Shown here: positions 1 through 6,351 of the stretch, in pieces
How the letters are laid out: each line of letters opens with the position of its first letter
Numbering within the stretch: the stretch's first letter is position 1
DNA from: UBA4744 sp035282865
GTDB lineage: Bacteria > Actinomycetota > Acidimicrobiia > Spongiisociales > UBA4744
Length of the DNA stretch: 14,712 nt
Reading direction: 5' to 3'
Assembly (NCBI GenBank): GCA_035282865.1
Contig: DATEVB010000129.1
Span: 1 to 14,712 of the forward strand
Made by a program: the position numbers and the translations under genes
Notes under the pieces: model-generated
The model's database searches: none
The model's input: the letters and a program-made list of their open reading frames with translations, nothing else
Told to the model about the DNA's origin: nothing

Positions 1-588
1 CAATCGGGGCGTACGCGGGGTGGGGCCCCAGGTTCGAACGGGTATCTTCCCTCGCTCTCTTGCCACGAGAACGGCGGCATCATCGAGTCGGGCCACCAAG
101 CGCCGGTAGACCGGCCAGACCGGGGAGGAGTTGAAGTCACCGGCTACGAGCCGAGCGGCCGGCGGGGCGATGTGCGCCATGAGCGCGTCGAGTTGCTGCC
201 GACGCATTCGGACCGCTCCCCACGGTGGCCACAGAATCGGGTTCGCCATGTGAACGTTGACGATCTCCACCGAGCCCGGCCATTGGGGTGGTTCGAGTCT
301 GGCAATCAGCCCGTCCCGGTAGGCCATCGGTAACAGCTCGATGTGAGCCGGCGCCTTCAGAGCCAGTCCCCGTCCGTCATGACCGTCTGCGGGGACGAGC
401 AGCCCGTAGGGAAGAAGCTCCCCCAGCACGTCTGCGGCAGGAAAACTCAGCTCCTGGACCACAACCACGTCGGGATCGAGATCCTTCAACAGATTCCGGA
501 AACCTTCCACATCGAGGCGGTCCGCGTACAGATTGGCGGTCAGGACGCGCAAAGTCCGGGTCGGCCGGTGGTCTTCACTCATCGCCAT
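1..588 (-). CDS. Endonuclease/exonuclease/phosphatase family protein (partial, C-terminus beyond window)
   Basis: This reading frame on the minus strand is open from an ATG at 588 to the window edge, about 196 residues. It shows the ordered motifs of the EEP (DNase I-like) fold: a first strand reading LRVLTANLYADRL, then DPDVVVVQEL carrying the metal-binding Glu, then VEIVNVHMANP, then VAGDFNSSP with the Asp/Asn pair that coordinates metal and phosphate. The terminal SDH/RIDHVL-type histidine motif should lie outside the window. The family contains nucleases, sphingomyelinases and lipid phosphatases, so the substrate cannot be named. There is no signal peptide, so it is probably cytoplasmic. 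A second in-frame ATG lies at 582 and a GTG at 615; none has a strong ribosome binding site. The gene starts 29 bases after the arsenate reductase stop and is probably co-transcribed with it. Confidence 0.8.
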   Translation of the reverse strand, partial: MAMSEDHRPTRTLRVLTANLYADRLDVEGFRNLLKDLDPDVVVVQELSFPAADVLGELLPYGLLVPADGHDGRGLALKAPAHIELLPMAYRDGLIARLEPPQWPGSVEIVNVHMANPILWPPWGAVRMRRQQLDALMAHIAPPAARLVAGDFNSSPVWPVYRRLVARLDDAAVLVARERGKIPVRTWGPTPRTPRL

Positions 589-617
589 CGGGACGTTAGC
601 CAGACCCCGGCGCACGA

Positions 618-1250
618 CTACCGCACCCCCATCTCGACCAACAGCTGCTCGACACGTCGCCGGATCTCGTCTCGAACCACCCGCACCTGTTCCAGCGGAG
701 CGTCGTGCGGATCCGCCAGGTCCCAGTCCACGTAGCGCTTGTTCGGGAAGTATGGGCAGGCGTCCCCGCAACCCATCGTGACGACCACGTCCGACGCCTC
801 AACGATCTCGTTGGTGAATGACACTGGGAAGGCCCCGGAGATGTCGATGCCCACCTCTGCCATCGCCTCGACCGCTCGCGGATTTATGACCTCCGCCGGC
901 GCCGAACCCCCCGCCAACACGAGCAACCGGTCCCCGCCGAGGTGTCTCGCCCAACCGGCCGACATCTGCGAGCGCCCGGCATTGTGAATACACACGAAGA
1001 TGACCGACGGGACCCCGACGAGCAACGTGCCCTCGAGCTTGCCCTGGGCCCGCAAACGGTCCCTGGTGAACTGCTCGACTTCGCCCGCCCGGAGTGGGCC
1101 GGAGCGGATCTCCTCCAGGAGGTCGATCGAACCGGCAGCCATTCGTTCGACATCGGCCGGCCCAAAGACCGTCCCGAACTCGGCCAGCAGGTTCTCGATG
1201 ATGAGGTCGATTTCCTCCGGCGAGATCGCCATCGGCTGTTGAGGTTCCAT
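618..1250 (-). CDS. arsC: Arsenate reductase, LMW-phosphatase type, with N-terminal helical domain
   Basis: The 210-residue product has two parts. Residues 1-75 look like a small helical bundle, an extension known from some actinobacterial arsenate reductases. Residues 80-210 are a low-molecular-weight tyrosine phosphatase fold. The P-loop reads CIHNAGRSQMS, with nucleophile Cys87 and Arg93. The general acid is in DLADP (Asp180). A Cys161-x3-Cys165 pair in TMGCGDACPYF fits the cysteine relay of thioredoxin-linked ArsC enzymes, which reduce arsenate to arsenite in the cytoplasm. No arsenite pump or ArsR regulator is visible nearby, so the export step is not seen here; a protein-tyrosine phosphatase role is the alternative. 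The ATG at 1250 follows AGGA after a four-base gap. The frame is open up to 1322, but that longer form would run into the divergent GH57 gene. The EEP-fold gene follows after 29 bases. Confidence 0.88.
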   Translation of the reverse strand: MEPQQPMAISPEEIDLIIENLLAEFGTVFGPADVERMAAGSIDLLEEIRSGPLRAGEVEQFTRDRLRAQGKLEGTLLVGVPSVIFVCIHNAGRSQMSAGWARHLGGDRLLVLAGGSAPAEVINPRAVEAMAEVGIDISGAFPVSFTNEIVEASDVVVTMGCGDACPYFPNKRYVDWDLADPHDAPLEQVRVVRDEIRRRVEQLLVEMGVR

Positions 1251-3282
1251 GCCGTCCTGCTTGTTGTCGACCTCTACGGTAGCTTTGAGTTGTGTCTGTG
1301 AAGAGCTCAGCCTGAACCTCATATTTGCGGCTCACTGCCATCAACCGCTCGGCAACTTCGACGCGGTTGTCCACCAGGCGTGCGATCGAGCGTACCTGCC
1401 GTTCCTGGAGATCCTCGCCGCCCACCCCGGCATCAAGGTCAACCTGCATTACTCGGGTTCGCTGCTGGAGTGGCTCGACGGAAACCGCCCGGATGTCCTC
1501 GAGGCTCTGGCCGCCCGCGCTGATCAGATCGAGTGGATAGGGGGCGCTTTCTACGATCCCATCCTCCCTTCGATCCCGATCGAAGATGCCATGGCTCACC
1601 TCGCCCTCCTCTCACAATTCTTGCAGGATCGCTTCGGTCGGACCCCACGTGGCGTATGGCTGGCCGAACGGGTGTGGGATCCCAGTCTCCCTTCGCTCCT
1701 TCGGAGAGCCGAAATGGAATACACGCTCCTCGACGATTACGCCTTCCTGCAAGCTGGTTACCCGCCCGGCAGCCTCACCGACAGCTTCATAACCGACCAC
1801 CTGGGCAACACGCTGACGATCTTCCCTATCGCCCAAGAGCTTCGCTACGCGGTCCCCGGTGCGGACCCGGAGGATGTGCTCGGGCTCCTTCGCGATCGCC
1901 ATGACCATGATCCGCAGGCGCTGGCAGTCATCGCCGACGACGGCGAGAAGTTTGGACTATGGCAGCACAGCTCCGAACGGGTGTATGCGCCTGGGAACTG
2001 GCTCGAAGAGTTCTTCACTTTGGTCGAGGGTGCGGACTGGCTGGAGACGACCACGTTCGAGAGGTATCTCGATCATCATCCGGCCCGCCGCCGGGTGGCG
2101 ATTCCGCCGGCCTCCTATCGCGAAATGGGTGAGTGGTCGCTCCCCACCGAGACTGCCCGTGTGGCAACCCTGGCGGGATCGGGTGAGGATGAGTACGCAG
2201 ACTGGGTTCGCATGGAGCCGTTCATGCGGGGAGGTTGGTGGCCCAACTTCCTGGTCGAGTACCCCGAGGCGGCGGTGTTGTACCGGAAGATGCTTCGGGT
2301 GTCCACACACGTTGCCGCCAGCAAAGGGGCACCGGGGGCCCGCGCCGAGCTACTCATGGCGCAGGGCAACGACCCCTACTGGCATGGCGTGTTCGGCGGG
2401 CTGTATTTCCCGCATCTGCGGGCGGAAGCCAACCGCCATCTCATCACCGCCCAAACGATGATCGATGCCCACCACCATCGTGGTCGCACGTGGACCTACG
2501 TGCGCCACTTCGACTGGGATGCCGACGGGCGGGAAGAAATCGAGGTTGAGCTGCCCGACCAGTCATGGGTGATCGACCCTGCCGAGGGGGGCTGTCTCCT
2601 CTACTTCGACGACAAACCGGCCCGATGGTCGATCGGTGACGTCGTCACCCGGAAGTTCGAGTCGTATCACCTCGACCTGGAAGAACCGCAGATCTACGAC
2701 CGCCATCCACGTCGCTGGTTGACCGATCAACTCCTTTCCTCCACTACGACCGTTGAATCTTTCGGAAGCGACGCTTACGAGGAACTCCTACCTCTACCCC
2801 ATACCGAATACGTGATCGAGGAGACGACTGAGGGTCGGGGATCGGCTCGGATCAAGATGGCGGCGCTCGACGGCAAGCTCCAAAAGACGATCAAAGCCGA
2901 AGACCGGAAGCTACAGATCGGTTACCAGGTCGCAGGCGTCCCCGCCGGGCGCTTCGGACCCGAGTTGCCCGTGGCCGTTTGGGAAGGGGTCGGACAGATC
3001 AGGGTCGATGGAGGCCCGTGGCAGGACGTCGACCATCCACTCGCCTTGGCCGGACACCGGTTCCGGCTCCGACACAGTGGAATCAAGACCTCCCTGTTGA
3101 TCGTGCTCCGCCAACCCGGGTCGATGTTCTCCATACCGATCCGCACCGTAGCGCGAGGAGAGGATGGCGGCTTCACGTCGATTCTGCAGGGAGTCGTACT
3201 GTGGCCCCATTGGGACACGAGCGGCACGGGCGGCTACGAGGTGACGATCGAAGTCGGAGAGTCGGCGACGGAAGCGCCATGA
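1249..3282 (+). CDS. GH57 4-alpha-glucanotransferase / alpha-amylase family enzyme
   Basis: The product of about 677 residues belongs to glycoside hydrolase family 57 and matches the size of the Thermococcus litoralis-type 4-alpha-glucanotransferase (about 660). All five GH57 regions are visible: HCHQPLGNFD (29-38), GGAFYDPILPSIP, GVWLAERVWDP with the predicted nucleophile Glu140, VIADDGEKFG with the predicted acid at Asp230/Asp231, and LPTETAR. The C-terminal half, including DRHPRRWLTDQ and GGFTSILQG, resembles the beta-rich DUF1925/DUF1926 domains of the family. It should cut and transfer alpha-1,4-glucan segments in the cytoplasm, since no signal peptide is apparent. The stop overlaps the glycogen synthase start as ATGA. 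The 5' end is uncertain. The ATG at 1249 follows GAGG, but homology begins near residue 22 (LNLIFAAH), so TTG at 1285 or CTG at 1312 after GAAGAG are possible starts. Confidence 0.9.
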   Translation: MPSCLLSTSTVALSCVCEELSLNLIFAAHCHQPLGNFDAVVHQACDRAYLPFLEILAAHPGIKVNLHYSGSLLEWLDGNRPDVLEALAARADQIEWIGGAFYDPILPSIPIEDAMAHLALLSQFLQDRFGRTPRGVWLAERVWDPSLPSLLRRAEMEYTLLDDYAFLQAGYPPGSLTDSFITDHLGNTLTIFPIAQELRYAVPGADPEDVLGLLRDRHDHDPQALAVIADDGEKFGLWQHSSERVYAPGNWLEEFFTLVEGADWLETTTFERYLDHHPARRRVAIPPASYREMGEWSLPTETARVATLAGSGEDEYADWVRMEPFMRGGWWPNFLVEYPEAAVLYRKMLRVSTHVAASKGAPGARAELLMAQGNDPYWHGVFGGLYFPHLRAEANRHLITAQTMIDAHHHRGRTWTYVRHFDWDADGREEIEVELPDQSWVIDPAEGGCLLYFDDKPARWSIGDVVTRKFESYHLDLEEPQIYDRHPRRWLTDQLLSSTTTVESFGSDAYEELLPLPHTEYVIEETTEGRGSARIKMAALDGKLQKTIKAEDRKLQIGYQVAGVPAGRFGPELPVAVWEGVGQIRVDGGPWQDVDHPLALAGHRFRLRHSGIKTSLLIVLRQPGSMFSIPIRTVARGEDGGFTSILQGVVLWPHWDTSGTGGYEVTIEVGESATEAP

Positions 3283-4664
3283 GGTTGTTGATGGCGGCCG
3301 CCGAGTGCTCGCCCCTTGCCCGTACCGGCGGAATGGGAGAAGCGGTGGCCGGACTCGCCAAGGCGGTCGCGGCAGAAGACATCGACGTGACCGTTGCCAT
3401 TCCCCGCTACCGGCATCTGCACGACACCGGCGCCGCCGCCGACGATGCCCCGGTCCCTGCCTACCGCTATCAGATGGGTGAGGTGGAGGTGCTGCTCATC
3501 GAGGACACCACCGCCTTTGACCGTCCCGGTATCTACGGGCCGAAGCCCGGAGATGCCTATGAGGACGAATGGTTCCGCTGGGCGCGGTTCTCGGCGGCGA
3601 TCGCCCGCCTCGCAACCGGCTTCGACCTCGTTCACCTCCACGACGGTCACGTCGGCCCGGTCGCCTTGCTCACCAACGTGCCGACCGTGCAGACGATTCA
3701 CAACGCTTCCTATCCGCTCCTTGGGCCATTGGCCGACGCTGCCGAGGAACTCGGTGTGTCCTGGCAAGACCGGATGCTGGGCGGAGCGCTCGAATGGTAC
3801 GGCCGGGCCAACTACCTCAAGGCGGGCATCGTCGGGGCAACCCGGGTAACCACGGTCAGCCCGACGTTCGCCACCCAGATCACCACCGATGCCTCAGTCA
3901 CGGGCGGGCTGAGCGAGGTGATCAAATGGCTCGAACATCCGGTGGTCGGCATCGTGAACGGCATCGATACCGAATCCTGGGACCCGCAATGTGATCCGAT
4001 CCTCGCCGCTCCCTTTTCAGCCAAGAAGTTCAAGGCCCGGGGCGAATCCCGGAGGGCCCTGTTAGGAGAGGCCGACCTCGACGACGGGTTCCTGGTGGGC
4101 AACGTAGGAAGGATGACAGAACAGAAGGGCCTTCAGCTGATAGACCTCAGCCTCGATGAGCTCGTAGAAGATGGGCTGCGTTTGGTGCTGGTCGGCAACG
4201 GCGACCTGGACGCCATGGTCGATGGTTGGCAAACGCGCCACCCCCGCGCCGTCCGGCACGTCGACTATTCGGAGCCGATGGCCCGGTTGTTGTACGCCGG
4301 AGCAGATGCGTATTTCATGCCATCCCGATTCGAGCCGTGCGGGATCGGGCAGCTGTACGCGATGCGATACGGATGTCCACCGTTGGTCCATGTGACGGGT
4401 GGTCTCGCCGACACTGTCATCGATCTGGATGAACAGCCCGACGCGGCAACCGGATTCGGGTTCCGCAGGTTCCTTCCCGAGGAAGCAGTCAAGACGATTC
4501 GGCGCGCCATGCGCGTCTATCGCACGTCACCAAAGGAATGGAAGATGCTACAACGCAACGGTATGACCCGCGATGTCTCATGGAACCACGCATCGGTCGA
4601 CTACCGGCGTGTCTACGAAGCGGCCCTACGGGCACACGAGGAACGGGCGGAAGGAAAGCCCTGA
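3279..4664 (+). CDS. glgA: Glycogen synthase (GT5 family, ADP-glucose type)
   Basis: The 461-residue protein aligns along its length with bacterial GlgA (E. coli 477). Recognisable blocks are the N-terminal sugar-nucleotide loop ARTGGMGEAV (14-23), LVHLHDGHVG (118-126), NYLKAGIVGATRVTTVSPT (178-196), GIVNGIDTESWDP, GRMTEQKG with Arg278 and Lys283, and the C-terminal acceptor and nucleotide site PSRFEPCGIGQLYAMRYG with Glu352 and Cys354, then TGGLADTV. It should extend alpha-1,4-glucan from ADP-glucose in the cytoplasm. The first loop departs from the usual KTGGLAD: Arg15 replaces Lys, Met19 replaces Leu and Glu21 replaces Asp. HDGH replaces the common HDWH. The ATG overlaps the GH57 stop as ATGA, so the two are translationally coupled. 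The frame is open further upstream only inside the GH57 gene. A maltosyl-transferring or other GT5 specificity is possible. Confidence 0.92.
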   Translation: MRLLMAAAECSPLARTGGMGEAVAGLAKAVAAEDIDVTVAIPRYRHLHDTGAAADDAPVPAYRYQMGEVEVLLIEDTTAFDRPGIYGPKPGDAYEDEWFRWARFSAAIARLATGFDLVHLHDGHVGPVALLTNVPTVQTIHNASYPLLGPLADAAEELGVSWQDRMLGGALEWYGRANYLKAGIVGATRVTTVSPTFATQITTDASVTGGLSEVIKWLEHPVVGIVNGIDTESWDPQCDPILAAPFSAKKFKARGESRRALLGEADLDDGFLVGNVGRMTEQKGLQLIDLSLDELVEDGLRLVLVGNGDLDAMVDGWQTRHPRAVRHVDYSEPMARLLYAGADAYFMPSRFEPCGIGQLYAMRYGCPPLVHVTGGLADTVIDLDEQPDAATGFGFRRFLPEEAVKTIRRAMRVYRTSPKEWKMLQRNGMTRDVSWNHASVDYRRVYEAALRAHEERAEGKP

Positions 4665-4727
4665 CACCACATCGATTCAACCCATTTATGGGCCTCCCGA
4701 CCTATCAAGAATGCCGCCACCTCGTCC

Positions 4728-4733
4728 GATAAT
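4728..4733 (+). promoter_or_regulatory. Possible -10 box for the pilin gene
   Basis: GATAAT closely resembles the TATAAT consensus and lies in the short gap after glgA. Transcription would start near 4740 and leave a leader of about 20 bases that contains the ribosome binding site. The best -35 candidate at 17-base spacing, TCAAGA (4705-4710), is weak. Confidence 0.35.
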
Positions 4734-4748
4734 GGTTCAGACACCGAC

Positions 4749-4755
4749 GGAGGAG
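4749..4755 (+). promoter_or_regulatory. Strong ribosome binding site for the pilin gene
   Basis: GGAGGAG sits immediately upstream of the ATG at 4760 with a four-base gap. It is one of the clearest Shine-Dalgarno sequences in the window and supports this short frame as a real gene. Confidence 0.7.
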
Positions 4756-4759
4756 TCCC

Positions 4760-4927
4760 ATGCTTCGGTTGCTTCGCATAATGCACAAACTGCAACACGG
4801 CGCAAGTCTCGTTGAGTACGGGCTTCTCGTCTTGTTGATCGCTCTCATCGCCATCCTCGCCGTCACCTTTGCCGGGAATCAGAATTCGGCCCTCTGGAGC
4901 GAGATCGCCAGTTCTGTCGACCGCTGA
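4760..4927 (+). CDS. Flp/Fap-type (type IVb) pilin, 55 residues
   Basis: This short frame has a type IVb prepilin layout. A 14-residue leader rich in basic residues (MLRLLRIMHKLQHG) ends in Gly and is followed by ASLVEYGLL. With cleavage after the Gly, the mature protein begins Ala-Ser-Leu-Val-Glu-Tyr, placing Glu at +5 and Tyr at +6 as in the classical Flp GATAIEYGL motif. The next stretch, through LLIALIAILAVTFA, is a single hydrophobic helix, and a short polar tail of about 15 residues ends in SSVDR. The length matches Flp pilins (50-70). Such pilins are processed by a TadV/prepilin peptidase and assembled by Tad machinery into adhesive fibres. No tad genes are visible, so assembly would depend on genes elsewhere. 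It could form a structural pilin or only a small membrane peptide. Confidence 0.83.
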   Translation: MLRLLRIMHKLQHGASLVEYGLLVLLIALIAILAVTFAGNQNSALWSEIASSVDR

Positions 4928-4934
4928 CCTTCAT

Positions 4935-4956
4935 CGGATCGGTGACTGACGATCTG
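4935..4956 (+). other. Small hairpin after the pilin gene
   Basis: CGGATCG and CGATCTG can form a seven-base-pair stem with one G-U pair around an eight-base loop, starting eight bases after the pilin stop. There is no T-run, so it is at best a weak terminator or an mRNA end-stabilising hairpin. The rest of 4928-5070 shows nothing recognisable except the dodecin ribosome binding site. Confidence 0.25.
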
Positions 4957-5056
4957 AGCTGACGGCATCCACCCATGGCGGGACCTCCATCACGTCGTGT
5001 GACCTTTTCCCCTATGCAGAACGCGTGCGCCGGTTCAGCATGGGTGGCAGGCAACG

Positions 5057-5063
5057 AAGGGAG
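5057..5063 (+). promoter_or_regulatory. Ribosome binding site that decides the dodecin start
   Basis: AAGGGAG lies seven bases upstream of the GTG at 5071. No comparable site precedes the upstream in-frame ATGs at 4975 and 5014, so GTG at 5071 is preferred; it also gives the normal dodecin length. Confidence 0.6.
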
Positions 5064-5070
5064 CCCGCAG

Positions 5071-5289
5071 GTGCCGGAGAGCGTGTACAAAGTCATAGAG
5101 CTGGTGGGAACCAGTCCGGAGTCGTGGGAAAAGGCCGCCGCGGCAGCCGTCGAAGTTGCCGCCAAGTCGCTCCAGGATCTGCGCATTGCCGAGATCGCCG
5201 ATCTCGACATGCACATCGGTGAGCAGGGCCAAGTCATTGCCTACCGGGCCAAGGTGAGAATCTCCTTCAAGTACCGCACCGAGGACTGA
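5071..5289 (+). CDS. Dodecin family protein
   Basis: The 72-residue product has the dodecin pattern: a first strand VYKVIELVGTSPESW, one long helix (about residues 18-36), LRIAEIADLDMHIGEQG, and a final strand VIAYRAKVRISFKY. Dodecins form hollow dodecamers in the cytoplasm and in characterised cases bind flavins. In the archaeal and M. tuberculosis proteins a tryptophan stacks on the flavin ring; at the equivalent position (xxWAEV in Halobacterium) this protein has Ile39 in LRIAEI. Flavin binding as described there is therefore doubtful, and another ligand or a purely structural role is possible. A GTG start is chosen because of the AAGGGAG site and family length. The gene is followed closely by the convergent dapE, with only 12 bases between their stop codons. 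It may have its own promoter or be read through from the pilin. Confidence 0.85.
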   Translation: MPESVYKVIELVGTSPESWEKAAAAAVEVAAKSLQDLRIAEIADLDMHIGEQGQVIAYRAKVRISFKYRTED

Positions 5290-5309
5290 GCTTGGAGAGC
5301 GTCAGCTCA
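5287..5309. terminator. Weak shared hairpin between dodecin and dapE ends
   Basis: TGAGCT (5287-5292) and AGCTCA (5304-5309) are perfect inverted repeats around an 11-base loop. They span the convergent stop codons of dodecin and dapE. The stem is only six pairs and lacks T-runs, so any role as a bidirectional terminator is tentative. Confidence 0.25.
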
Positions 5310-6351
5310 AGAACCGGTAGAGCGCATCAAAGGCCGCCGGCAGGTTGGCGACGGCGACGCTCTCGGCAACCTGATGGGATTGGGCGGTTTCACCCGGACC
5401 GTAGTTGACTGCCGGAATCCCATACTGAGCGAGGCGCGCCACGTCGGTCCAGGCTTGTTTTGGGGTACGGGCCGCCCCGGACAACCTGGCCAGCCGTTCG
5501 AAGTGTGGATTGCCCTGCGGAACAGATCCGGCGGGCGCCCGGTCAACGATTTCGATCAGTTCGGCCGGCGCCGCTTTGTCGCGCAGCCTGGCCTCTGCCT
5601 CGTCGAGCGTCTTGTCCGGGGCAAATCGGTAGTTGAGGTTGATTTCGAAACTGGCCGGGATGATGTTGCGAGCGATGCCGCCGGAAGCGGTGGTAACCGA
5701 GATGACCTCCTTGTACTCCAAACCGTCGATCATGATGCTCTCCGGATGCCGCTCGTGTAGCTCGGCCAGCCATGATCCGGCCTTGGTGATGGCGTTTTCT
5801 CCCAGCCAGGGACGGGCGCTATGCGCGGCATGACCTTCGAACCGCACCGTCGCGTTGATCGTACCGACACAACCGACCTGAAGCTCGAGGTCGGTTGGCT
5901 CGAGAACGACTGCGAATTCCGCTTCTGACAGCCACGGCGCCCGTTGCAGCACCACCTCGAGCCCGTTGTCGTCGGCGGGGCCTTCCTCCTTGTCGTAGAA
6001 CAACCCGATGACGTCGTAGGGACCCAATCGGATGGACGGGTCCTCCAGCAAATGCATCATCACCGCCAATCCGGACTTCATGTCGGAGGCCCCCAGACCG
6101 ATGACCCTGCCCGCTTCGATGGCCGCCGGTCCCTGTCCCTGAGCGGGGACCGTGTCGATGTGCCCGACCAGAAGAATGAGCGGCCGCTGGGAGCGTTTCC
6201 CGACGATGAGGTTGTTGCCCATACGCTCCACACCGTCGATCCCCCAGGTCGACATGAGTCGTTCCGCCAGGGAGGTACACAGCCTGCCCTCATCACCGAT
6301 CTCGGAGGGGACATCGATGAGATCGACCAGAGTCGAGACAAGGTCGCTCAT
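5302..6351 (-). CDS. dapE: Succinyl-diaminopimelate desuccinylase (M20 metallopeptidase family)
   Basis: The 349-residue enzyme shows the M20 zinc site: GHIDTVP (His64, Asp66), GASDMKSGLAVM (Asp90), and YDKEEGP (catalytic Glu122 and bridging Glu123). VLEPTDLELQVGCVGT, GHAAHSARPWLGENA in the dimerisation domain and a late SHQVAESV histidine follow. It should hydrolyse N-succinyl-LL-diaminopimelate to succinate and LL-diaminopimelate, the last succinylase-branch step before epimerisation, in the cytoplasm. Its ATG overlaps the dapD stop as ATGA and is preceded by GAGGT six bases upstream. The frame extends to 6438, but that region is the end of dapD. Position directly after dapC and dapD strongly supports dapE over other M20 family members. 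Actinobacterial DapE is usually of this shorter size, about 350 residues. Confidence 0.94.
   Translation of the reverse strand: MSDLVSTLVDLIDVPSEIGDEGRLCTSLAERLMSTWGIDGVERMGNNLIVGKRSQRPLILLVGHIDTVPAQGQGPAAIEAGRVIGLGASDMKSGLAVMMHLLEDPSIRLGPYDVIGLFYDKEEGPADDNGLEVVLQRAPWLSEAEFAVVLEPTDLELQVGCVGTINATVRFEGHAAHSARPWLGENAITKAGSWLAELHERHPESIMIDGLEYKEVISVTTASGGIARNIIPASFEINLNYRFAPDKTLDEAEARLRDKAAPAELIEIVDRAPAGSVPQGNPHFERLARLSGAARTPKQAWTDVARLAQYGIPAVNYGPGETAQSHQVAESVAVANLPAAFDALYRFLS

Noticed and set aside
288..735. Plus-strand open frames in the first 735 bases
   Set aside because: The minus strand carries clear EEP and ArsC motifs over the same bases. The plus-strand translations are Arg/Pro-rich and match nothing.
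799..1599. Minus-strand frame of 266 codons spanning arsC and the GH57 5' region
   Set aside because: It is out of frame with the ArsC motifs and antisense to the GH57 HCHQP region; a shadow frame.
4680..4693. CCCATTTATGGG inverted repeat after glgA as a terminator
   Set aside because: The stem is five pairs with a two-base loop and no T-run, so it is unlikely to fold or terminate.
4975..5070. A longer dodecin starting at ATG 4975
   Set aside because: There is no ribosome binding site there, and the extra 32 residues lack family similarity. GTG at 5071 has AAGGGAG and gives the normal length.
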